A stretch of DNA of 64,000 nucleotides, from assembly GCA_963682175.1 (NCBI GenBank), contig OY821787.1:10642501-10706500 (forward strand), written 5' to 3'. Numbering within the stretch: position 1 is the stretch's first letter; the number at the start of each line of letters is the position of its first letter. The notes beneath the pieces are model-generated. The model did no database searches. It had not been told where the DNA came from and saw nothing but the letters and a program-made list of their open reading frames with translations. Source of the DNA: Triglochin maritima. Its lineage: Eukaryota > Streptophyta > Magnoliopsida > Alismatales > Juncaginaceae. Made by a program: the position numbers and the translations under genes. Positions 55,359-64,000 of this stretch are shown in pieces.

Positions 55359-56280
55359 AGAATCAGTTTTGATTCTTTCTTCCCTAACGCTATTATTCGG
55401 TTTCCAAATGCAGTTGATGATTGGAATAAGTCAATATTTTTTTTTGATTTTTTCATTATTTTAGTAAGTCAGAAATTGTTAACGCAAACTTCCCCGCAAT
55501 GCAGTTATTTGAATTTGAAGGTTCGTCGAACTATTAGTGGTGCAGTTGTATAACAATTAATCCAACACTAACAGTATATTTTAGGGGCTTTTAAAATACC
55601 CTTCAAACTGGGTCAAAATATCACATACCCCCTTTTGATTTCTGAAATAATCGTAGATGCTCTTCAATTTGAAATAAACTTGTAGATATATCCTCATCGT
55701 TAAATAATTCATCGGGTTCATTAGGATCAACATAGAATAATAAAGCTTTTAAAATTAAGCTGAATACAAAAATGTTGAATTTAATTCAGTCAAATATTGG
55801 ATCACGCCATCACGGGATGGCTACGCATCATCCCGCCCACTTTCCCACGGGCACTCATGTGGCTGCCATGTTGTCTAAGTGGTGGGTCTCTGGGTTAGAG
55901 ATATTATTTGAAAAAAATGGAATGGGTTGTTTTGTTCATGTGGTAGTGATTTTGTTAGCTCGTGTACTCTTTGGCAGGGTATGCATGATACAATGTTTTT
56001 CGCCGTACTTTTTGGGAGAATATATCAAAGGATCAAAGCAGGTCATCCAAAAGTTAAATATGATCAATCACTCTGCAGGTTCTTTAGAAGGGCAAAATTA
56101 AATATATTTCAATATATTTTCAAATTTATCCCTAAAATACTCACACCTCAATCACCACCGTCTCACATCCCAAACAAACCCACCAAATCTTCATCCTTAC
56201 TGCACCAAATCTTACGAACACATTAGGTTCTTAATTTGGAAATATATTTAATATAAAAAATTGCATCAAATATTATTTGT
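55359..56280. other. Intergenic sequence upstream of the RING-H2 gene
   Basis: This region presumably includes the distal promoter of the RING-H2 gene. Open stretches at 55772-56101 and 55927-56226 on the plus strand show no recognisable domain and overlap each other, so they are not called genes. The tandem array begins near 56280. Confidence 0.4.
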
Positions 56281-59200
56281 TATGATTTTTTAATCGCCTT
56301 ATTTGGATATTGGAGGAGAGTTATGCACAAATGATTAGGATCTGTTGTTCGTCGAGTTTCCAAATATGATGTCTTGAGACATGTTTTTCACCCTGTATCA
56401 TCGAAATTTGGCAAGTCGTAAGACCAACTTTGTTTGTGGAAAAATGACACAGCTCGTTTGGTAGAACGACCCAGCTCTTTTGGTGCGTCCCGTGCAGGAT
56501 TGGTGTGTCCCAGCATTATTTTGTGGAAAAACGATCCAGCTCGTTTGGTAGAACAACCCAACTTGTTTCAAACGACCCACCTCGTTCGGGACAAATTCTG
56601 GACACTTCAGGTCTGGTGCGTCTTCCACGTCATTTATGAGTCTATTAGGTTCCGAATTTGGAAATATATTAAATAGAAACATTTTGCGTATTGAAATTAT
56701 CATTGAAATGAGCCTTGAATCACCTTCTTTAAATATCGGATGAGAGAGTTATTCACAAATTACTAATGATCTATCGATTTCGCGCATGACTGGTACGTCT
56801 CGAGTTAGACTTGTATGTGTTCCACACCATTTCTAGGCCCATTACTTTCCGAATTTGGAAATTTATTAAATACAAAAGTTTTGAGTCTCCACATTGTCTT
56901 TGTAACGAGCCTCAAATCACCTTATTTGGATATCGGAGCAGAGAGTTATGCACACATTACTGACTATGTGTCGATTTCGTAGAGGACTGGTGCATCCCGA
57001 GTTAGACTTGTATGTCTTCCATGCTATTTATGAGGCTATTGCATTCCCAATTTGGAAATATATTAAATAAAAAAATTCATCTCAAAATTATCTTTGTAAC
57101 GAGCCATGAATCACGTTATTTGGATATCAGATGAGAGAGTTATGCACAAATTACTGATGATCTGTCGATTTCGCGTAGGACTGGTGCGACCCTAGTCGAA
57201 CGAGTGCTCAATGAGTTCGGTATGAGTTCGATAGATTCTTGATGGTCACACTTTGGACAAACATTCTGGTCACTCATTTCAAAAACTCTATGGACTCGAT
57301 ATGAGTTCGATAATTGCTCGATGGTCACAGTTTGGACACACATTCTGGTGCATCTTCCAGGTCCTTTATGAGCCGATTACGTTCCGAATTTACAAATTTC
57401 TTAATAAAACGTTTTGCGTCTCGAAATTGTCTTTGTAATGAGCCTTGAATCGCCTTCTTTGGTTATCGGAGGAGAGAGTTATGCACAACTTACTGATGAT
57501 GTGTCTATTTCACGGAGGACTGGTGCGTACCGAGTTGGTCGAGTGCGTCCCAAGTAGGACTTGTATGTCTTCCACGCCATTTATGAGCCTATTAAGTTCT
57601 CAATTCAGAAATATGTTAAATAGAAAACTTTTGCGTCTCAAAATTGTCTTTGTAACGAGCCTTGAATCGCCATATTTGGATGTCGGATGAGAGAGTTATG
57701 CACAAATTAATTACTGATGATCTGTTGATTTGCATAGGACTGATGCCTCCCGAGTTGGACGAGTACTCGATGGGCTTGATATGAGTTTGATCTTTTGAGT
57801 CTCCAAATTTTCTTTGTAACTAGGGTTGTTCGTGGGGCGGGTTGCAGTTGAAATTTTTTCTTACCCGTCACCTGGTAACCCACCACCCGTTAACCCTCCG
57901 GACTAAACGGGGTGTGTTGCGGTTAATGTGTTACCTACCCAGTTAACCCGTTTACCCGTTACAAATATAATTATTAAAAAAATACATATTTATGTATTAA
58001 AACTTTCATTATTTCATTAAACTTCTAACATTTATGTGATGGTTTGTGGCTTTATGTGTTTGTTAATTATTCATTTAAGCACTTTAAATCGTAGACTTTG
58101 TAATTTTATGGACTTGTATAAATATTTTATGCATGTAAGTTCAATTATAGAGTTGTAGAAATGTATTTATGTGTGTATGTGTCAACGTAATAAGTTAAAA
58201 TGAGTTTTACAAGAATTCACCTGTTACGCCCGCTGAACCCGCCCCGCCCCACATAACCCGCCCTTAAGTGGGGAGGGTAGTGGCCCAATTTTGTTTTTAC
58301 CCGCCCCGCCCTGTTTGCCCGCCTGACTTTGGTGGGGCGGGTAGCGGGCGGAGCCAAACCCGCCCCGCCCCGTTTGCAACCCTATTTGTAACAATCCTTG
58401 AATCGCCTCATTTAGATACCAGAGAAGAGAGTTATTCACAAATTAGATGACATGTTGATTTCGCGGGGGACCGGTGTGTCCCGAGTTGGACTTGTTTGTC
58501 TTCCACACCATTTATGAGCCAATTATGTTCCCAATTTGGAAATATGTTAAATAGAAACGTTTTGCATATGGAAATTTTATTTTAATTAGTTTTAAATCGC
58601 CATATGTGGATATTGGAGGAGAGAGTTATGCACAAATTACTGATTATGTTTAGATTTCACGGAGGACTTGTGCGTCCCGAGTCGGACTTGTATGTCTTAC
58701 ACGCCATTTCTGAGTCTATTATATTAAAAATTTGAAATATGTCAAATAGGAATGTTTTGAGTCTCAAAATCGTCTTTGTAATGAGCCTTGAATTTACATA
58801 TTTGGATATCAGATGAGAGAGTTATGCACAAATTATTGATAATCTATTTATTTCGCGCAGGATTTGTGCATGTCGAGTTGGACGAGTGCTGGATGGGATT
58901 GACATGAGTTCGATAGATGCTCTATGGTCACACTTTGGACACACATTCTGGTCACTCAGTTCAAACAAAACTCGGTGGACTCGATATGAGTTTGATACTC
59001 GATGCTCACAATTTTTACACAAGTTCTGGACACACATTCTGGTGCATCTTCCATGTCATTTATGAGACCATTGTGTTACGAATTTGGACATTTCTTAAAT
59101 ACAAAGGTTTTGCATCTACCAATTAGCTTTTTAAAGAGAATTGAATCACCTTATTTGGATATCAGAGTAGAGAGTTATGTCCAAATTACTTATGATGTGT

Positions 59201-60125
59201 CGATTTCGCTGAGGACTGGTGCGTCACGAGTTGGACTTGTATGTCTTCCACGTCATTTATGAGCCTAGTATGTTCCTAATTTAGAAATATGTTAAATATA
59301 AAGTTTTGCGTCTCAACATTTCCTTTGTAACGAGCCTTGAATCGCCATATTTGGATATCAGATGAGAGAGTTGGGCACAAATTATCGATGATCTGTTGAT
59401 TTCGCGCAGGACTAGTGCGTTCCGAGTTGGACGAGTGCTCAATGGGCTCGATATGAGTTCGATAGATGATAGATGGTAACACTTTGGACACATATTCGGG
59501 TCGCTCATTCCAACGAAACTCGATGGGCTCGATATGAGTTTGATAGTTGCTCGATGGTCACAATTTGACATACATTCTGGACACAAATTCTGGTGCATCT
59601 TTCATGTCATTTATGAGCCCATTACGTTCCGCATTTGGACATTTGTTAAATACAAAGGTTTTGTGTCTACCAATCATCTTTGCAACGAGCCATGAATCGT
59701 CTTATTTGGATATCGAAGGAGAGAGTTATAGACAAATTACTGATGATGTGTCGATTTCACAGAGGACTGGTGCATCCCGAGTTGGACTTGTATGTCTTCC
59801 ACACCATTTATGTTCCTATTACGTTCCCTATTGGAAATATATTAAATGGAAAAGTTTTGCGTCTCAAAATTGTCTTTATGGCGAGCCTCGAATCATCATA
59901 TTTGGATATCGGATGAGAGAGTTATGCACAAATAATTGTCGATCTGCCGATTTTGTGCAAGACTGGTGCGTCCCGAGTTAGACTTGTATGTCTTCCACAC
60001 CATTTAGTAGCCTATTACGTTAACAATTGGGAAATATATTAAATATGATAGTTTTGCGTCTCAAACTTCTATTTGTAAAGAGCCTTGAATCGTCTTATTT
60101 GGAGATCAGGGGAGAGAGCCAGTAG
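56280..60125 (+). repeat. Tandem array with short (195 bp) and long (355 bp) monomers
   Basis: Anchor GAGAGAGTTATGCACAAATT or a variant recurs near 56313, 56741, 56937, 57131, 57471, 57691, 58422, 58618, 58812, 59165, 59360, 59717 and 59911, with a broken copy at 60110. Spacings are mostly 194-199 or 340-357 bp. Long monomers carry an extra 160 bp after CGAGTTGGA, itself two copies of a CTCGATATGAGTTCGATAG block with GGTCACACTTTGGACACA. Two anchor contexts alternate (GATGTGTCGATTTCAC and GATCTGTCGATTTCGC). The first monomer has a different insert with repeats of CAGCTCGTTTGGTAGAAC. A MITE interrupts the array at 57821. Small open frames across it are by-products of the repeat. Confidence 0.9.
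57821..58384. mobile_element. hAT-type MITE with 8-bp target duplication
   Basis: This element of 564 bp starts TAGGGTTGTTCGTGGGGCGG and ends with the matching inverted CCCGTTTGCAACCCTA. It is flanked by perfect TTTGTAAC (57813-57820 and 58385-58392). The 8-bp duplication and the TAGGG-type ends fit the hAT superfamily. It has no coding capacity; the GC-rich ends flank an AT-rich core (57960-58200). It lies inside one monomer of the tandem array. Confidence 0.93.
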
Positions 60126-60584
60126 GACAGTGGTTGGCACTTCATGAGCTTTTGTCATTGGGGCAACATGGGGGGGGGCGACCAGGCGTGGGCACGCGTC
60201 GGCAAAGTGCCCACACCTAGATTTTTATGTTAATAATATTATGGATCCTTTTCTTGAAATGTGCTCACCCTTATTTTTCGCAAGAGGGTGTCCATCTTTC
60301 GATTCTTATGTCATTTTTAACACCACTCTGATTTCTCTCTATGTCTACCGTTAACCATGTCCTGAACCCCCCCCCCCCCAAAAAAACCGTACATTTTCTT
60401 CTATCCACGTCATTTGGAGGTAAATTCTAGGTAAAATTAAAATAAATGAAAAACATATTTTCAGAAAAATAGATTTGAAAAAAAGATTTAAAATAACTTC
60501 AAAATAAATGTATTACCATTATTAACTATTAAAAAAATAAAAATAAGGGACGTGGCACTCGTCGGCCCTCGCGGATGCCCATCT
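60126..60584. other. Intergenic sequence with G and C runs
   Basis: There is no gene. A GC-rich inverted motif lies at about 60187-60224 (GTGGGCAC and GTGCCCAC). A C run of 12 or 13 followed by an A run lies at about 60368-60387, and a G run near 60171-60178. A further GTGGCACTCGTCGGCCCTCGC block precedes the MITE at 60585, possibly the edge of another decayed DNA element. Confidence 0.4.
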
Positions 60585-61070
60585 TAGGGATGCCAATAGA
60601 TATTTTTGAATTTGATATAACTTGTATCCGAAATAAATATGAATTACAAATAAACATACCAAATCTGAATTCAAATTCAAAAATTTTATAGCTTACCAAA
60701 TCTGAATTCAAATAACATATTGTTATATATATTTTGTTGTATAATATAAAATATTTTGGAAAGTTGTTTTAAGAAAATTATATTATAATTTGTTTTTGCA
60801 TTTCTATTATGTTTATATTTACATAAGAAATAACTTTGTTTTTTATTGACTCACAATACAAATATTAATAACCACATATATTGGATGTCAAAATTGGTAT
60901 TTTCGGATATTCGGATATGGTTTAACTTATATCCGAATTTGAAAACGGTAAAAAAAATTAAATCAATTTCAATTCCAAATTGTATTTCTAATTTTGTTTT
61001 AACCAAATATCAATTAATTGTAATTTTTCGAATCGAATACTCAAATAATTGGTTAACATTTGCAATCCTA
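60585..61070. mobile_element. hAT-type MITE, second copy type, decayed
   Basis: This element of 486 bp has ends TAGGGATGCCAAT and ATTTGCAATCCTA, an imperfect terminal inverted repeat related to that of the MITE at 57821. Flanks GCCCATCT (60577-60584) and GCCCCTCC (61071-61078) match at 6 of 8 positions, consistent with an old 8-bp duplication. The interior is AT-rich, with repeated CGGATAT/ATATCCG motifs in both orientations and no coding capacity. Confidence 0.75.
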
Positions 61071-61158
61071 GCCCCTCCTGCTAAGGTGTTTCGCTTGGGA
61101 GTCCGATAAAAGAGTCTCATTAAAGTGTTTTTAAAGACTGTTTGCAGTTATTAGGTGT

Positions 61159-61226
61159 CTACCATTTAATTATATCTTGGGTCTACTCCTGACTACCATT
61201 TAATTATATCTTGGGTCCACTCCTGA
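61159..61226 (+). repeat. 34-bp tandem duplication
   Basis: Two copies of a unit beginning CTACCATTTAATTATATCTT and ending CTCCTGA start at 61159 and 61193, with one mismatch. Confidence 0.9.
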
Positions 61227-61289
61227 CAACATGTGTGCTTTGTGCGAATCTACGAGAACCGAAAACGCAAGGAGTTGAAGGCATCGTGA

Positions 61290-61586
61290 GTGTGCTTTAG
61301 TGGAAGGCAACATGACTGCGATTTTATTACTTTGTTCGATCCACCATTGCGTGAACTCTACAAGTATTTATTACGACAGCTGAAAGAAGCTCAGAAAATT
61401 TGCAAAGGTGAACATGTACTCTCAACAGTTGCGTCCACAAACAAGAGTAAAACCAAATCGTTGTTGTGGTTGTTCACGGTTGTACAATTTGTAAAGGAAT
61501 CATTGTTAGAGGATATCTATGAAATCTTTAGTAAGTGGGTATCATTGTTCTTGCATTTTGTCTTGTATCTTTGTGGTTGTACATAG
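61290..61586 (+). CDS. Hypothetical small open frame
   Basis: This 98-residue frame has protein-like composition in its first two-thirds (ITLFDPPLRELYKYLLRQL, KEAQKICKGEHVLSTVAS) and a hydrophobic end. I do not recognise it. It could be an exon fragment carried by a DNA transposon, since it lies just left of a CACTA-like hairpin region, or chance. There is no clear promoter or start context. Confidence 0.2.
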   Translation: MCFSGRQHDCDFITLFDPPLRELYKYLLRQLKEAQKICKGEHVLSTVASTNKSKTKSLLWLFTVVQFVKESLLEDIYEIFSKWVSLFLHFVLYLCGCT

Positions 61587-61764
61587 AAACTCTACTCAGA
61601 TATATTCATATGAAAATGTCATAGAGATTGTATGGAAATACTCATACATATATCTTCGATTATCATATTCCTAAATACGTATTTTTGGGATTCTCAATAC
61701 CTAAACAACCACAAACTCTGCAAAATACGGGTATTATGTCGCCCTGACTACGTCACATTTCAAG

Positions 61765-62885
61765 AATTCGACGTGGTATTAGGCAAACCACGTCGGCTGT
61801 TGAAAATCCGACGTGATGTTAGACTTACCATGTCGGTCGTAATATGTTCGACGTGCACTAATGTGGTTTTAGGCTTATCGCGTCAGATAGTTTATGACCA
61901 ACGTGAATGTTTGCATTACCATATTGGCCTTAATATGTTTGACGCGCACTGACATGGTTGTAGGATTATCATGTCGGATAGTTTATGACCGACGTAATGT
62001 TCGCGTTACCACAATGGCCGTATGTCGTTCACTGGAAATCGACATGGTGTATTTTGACCATCATAGCACAATATTTCCCAAGCATTTGTCTTATATTCAC
62101 TAAATGCAATTCGGTTGTCCGAACTGGTGATTCTAGTTAGCGGTTTCAGTGGACCGGTCCATGTTCAGTCGTCCGGTTAGCACGTTACGTCCATATAGGG
62201 ATTAACTACGTCGTTGCTTAAGTTAACCGACATGGTAAACTCTAAATTTTTTAAGTAAATTGTAAGGAATTGTCATATTTAATATTCAACCCAAAATCAA
62301 ACACACAAATTTATAAACATAATTACGAGCTAGGAAAATCCCCATTTTCTTTCCCCATCCCCCTTGTTAGTTGATCGGTCGTTCAGACTGACCAACCCCC
62401 ACTGATAACCCCTGCCCGACGAGCCCCAATGGTTGATTCAGTTATAATACAATGCTGAAAAAAAGGGTTACCACGTCGGATATTATGGGGGTACAACGTC
62501 GGGTTGACCGCCTTCCATAACCGACGTGGTACGCGGGAGATATTATAAAGGTGTACCCTTTCACATCAGTACGGATAATCAACTTCGTAGGGTACTCTAT
62601 AACGTCGGCCATAGTTTTATCTAAGACCGACGTGGTAAAAGGACGTTTAAATGGATATCCTTCCACGTCGGCTTTTTTGTAAGACCAACGTGGTAGTATG
62701 TACTCTACCACGTCTGTCCTTCTCGATCGCCGACGTGGTAGGATCTTTAATAAAAATAACTGAAATATCCTACAACGCCGGTCGTATTGACGACTGACGT
62801 GGTAGTTTCTTTAATAAAAAATTTAAAAAATAACCGAGATATCCTACAACGTAAGTGGTATTGACGACCGACGTGGTAGGTTCTT
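61765..62885. repeat. CACTA-like subterminal hairpin region
   Basis: Motifs CCACGTCGG and CCGACGTGG recur in alternating orientation. The clearest are successive hairpins at about 62468-62533, 62595-62638, 62659-62696, 62705-62742, 62770-62805 and 62845-62881, each 36-66 bp long with arms of the TACCACGTCGG type and separated by AT-rich spacers (TTCTTTAATAAAAA). A more decayed group lies at 61765-62050. Arrays of such subterminal repeats are typical of plant CACTA (En/Spm) transposons. Terminal CACTA ends were not located, so the superfamily call is tentative. Confidence 0.55.
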
Positions 62886-63540
62886 TAATTTCATGAATGA
62901 AGAAAATCGGAACAAATAGAATTAACCAGTCACACAAGAGTACTCAGTGAAATTTCTTTGATTCAAGTAAAATTGTCTTCAAAAAACCAAAAGAAAAGTC
63001 TCTTTACATCGAAATTTTCTTGTGTTTGTGTCATCCATAGGCAAGGGAAATATTTTCCCTCAATTTTCCTCTACCATCCATAATTACAATTTTTTAACAA
63101 AAACACTAAATCATAATTTAAAAATTATTATATATGAATGTCTTAAAAACTACACCATACAACTATGTAAAAACGATTAACCATAAGAATAGATTTTGTT
63201 AAACTAAATTTCTAAAATAATTTTTTATTATTTCTAACAATTATATTTGAAATTTTGAAAATGACAAAAATAGGTATCAAATTTTAGCAATAATTTATAC
63301 ATACCATTATACAAATGATGTTATATAACTGTATTTAATTATTGGTAAAATGTATTTGATTTAGAGGAAAAGAATAGTTGATTTCGTAGCAGAATCTCTT
63401 ATAAAGATCATGGTTGAGAAGAGATGGAAGAGAAAGAGATTGTGAGATACTCTTAGTGTCAAAAAACTATAGCATGTCCTTATTAAGTTTTGTTATGACA
63501 TGACAAAATGTGAGAACTTAATCCTTTTGATTAAGGTTAA
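62886..63540. other. AT-rich sequence, nothing recognised
   Basis: This is strongly AT-rich. No credible reading frame, RNA gene or repeat pair was seen. Confidence 0.4.
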
Positions 63541-64000
63541 TTAGGTTTAAGAACTTTAACCCTATTTAGGTGAGGGTATATAAATACAAACTCAACCATT
63601 TTCCTCTCATTTCCTTCTTTCTCTTTTTCTTCTCTCTCTCTCTCCCTCGACACTTTCTCTCTCTCCCTTGTAGTTCGTCGGCAAGAAAGGAGGAGAAGTG
63701 GGTGCGCCGACAAGTTGAGTTCGCCGGAGTTCAAGGAAGGTGTGGAGATCCGCGTTCGGGTGAGGAGTTCGCCGAAGATACGCTCTTTCTCGTGGAGGGA
63801 TCGTCGTTGCTCTTCGAAAGCTTTTCCAAGCTTTCAAGGTATGCCAAGCCTTTCTTTTACGCTCACCTAAGCTTGTGTCAGTGTTTAAGTGTTCGACGGT
63901 AGGCCGAAAGGCTCGTCAGAATAGTGTGACAGAACTTTCTGCTATGTTTTGGTCGACCGGTGCTCAATTCGGTCGACCGGTCGTAGTGTAATTTGGGCGT
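63541..64000 (+). promoter_or_regulatory. Promoter-like block at the right edge, LTR or gene start
   Basis: A TATA box (GGTATATAAATAC, 63574-63586) is followed by C/T-rich microsatellite-like sequence (63600-63670), then a GC-richer segment with GTTCGTCGGC, TTCGCCGGAG and TTCGCCGAAG. CAAGGTATGCC (63835-63845) resembles a splice donor. Two palindromes, TGGTCGACCG (63950) and CGGTCGACCG (63970), end the window. The layout suits an LTR or the start of a gene. A 110-residue frame at 63570-63902 starts inside the TATA region and is not credible. Confidence 0.4.

Noticed and set aside
55772..56101. 109-residue open frame upstream of the array
   Set aside because: No similarity to known families was recognised, it overlaps another frame, and there is no promoter signal.
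56434..59981. Several small open frames within the tandem array
   Set aside because: They recur with the monomers, start and stop at different points in different copies, and show no conserved domain.
56280..60125. CRISPR-like array
   Set aside because: Units are 195 or 355 bp with no short repeat/unique spacer structure, and the genome is a plant's.
63570..63902. 110-residue open frame at the right edge
   Set aside because: It starts within the TATA region and its first third translates a CT microsatellite, so a coding role is unlikely.
1..64000. tRNA or rRNA genes
   Set aside because: Only the primer-site complements of tRNA 3' ends were seen. No full tRNA cloverleaf or rRNA core sequence was recognised by eye.

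Overview
This window is repeat-rich nuclear DNA from a flowering plant, probably a dicot; the species cannot be named from sequence alone. The evidence is plant LTR retrotransposons of three lineages (Athila-like Ty3/gypsy, Sirevirus-like Ty1/copia, Angela/BARE-like Ty1/copia), hAT-type MITEs, a CACTA-like hairpin region and one short intronless RING-H2 gene with a plant-style TATA box. No bacterial, organellar or viral block was seen. About three quarters of the window is transposon sequence, and every retroelement reading frame is broken.

Layout. 1-13.5 kb: Athila-like elements in both orientations, namely a forward LTR cut by the window edge (1-687), a reverse element R1 (688-6062) interrupted by a solo LTR with target duplication ACTAC, and a forward element F1 (6063-about 13508) that has lost its primer site and its 3' end. 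13.5-37.4 kb: an old reverse Sirevirus-like copia element whose remains are split by four later insertions: a solo Athila LTR (14563-15947), a pol-less Sirevirus relative (15954-21261), a deleted Athila element (21513-24738, duplication AAGTT) and a nearly complete Angela-like element (27473-37213, duplication GAGAA). 37.4-38.9 kb: GC-rich sequence with degenerate tandem repeats. 38.9-48.1 kb: a second, reverse Angela-like element (duplication GCATG). 48.1-54.2 kb: an old Athila-type LTR remnant, a decayed reading frame, a short copia LTR with primer site, then AT-rich decayed sequence. 54.5-55.4 kb: the RING-H2 gene. 56.3-60.1 kb: a tandem array with higher-order structure, containing a hAT MITE. 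60.6-64 kb: a second MITE, a CACTA-like cluster of hairpins and a promoter-like block at the right edge.

How the parts relate. The retroelements encode or once encoded gag, protease, integrase, reverse transcriptase and RNase H, and use tRNA primer sites (Asp-type for Athila, initiator-Met-type for copia). None looks able to move by itself. The most notable shared feature is palindromes placed upstream of the LTR TATA boxes. Clusters of CGGTCGACCG occur in both Sirevirus-like and Angela-like LTRs, and a single GACCGCCAATTGGCGGTC-type palindrome occurs in each Athila LTR. Neighbouring CGGTCGACCG copies flank two independent 22-bp deletions, and the copies decay in a pattern consistent with C-to-T loss at their central CpG.
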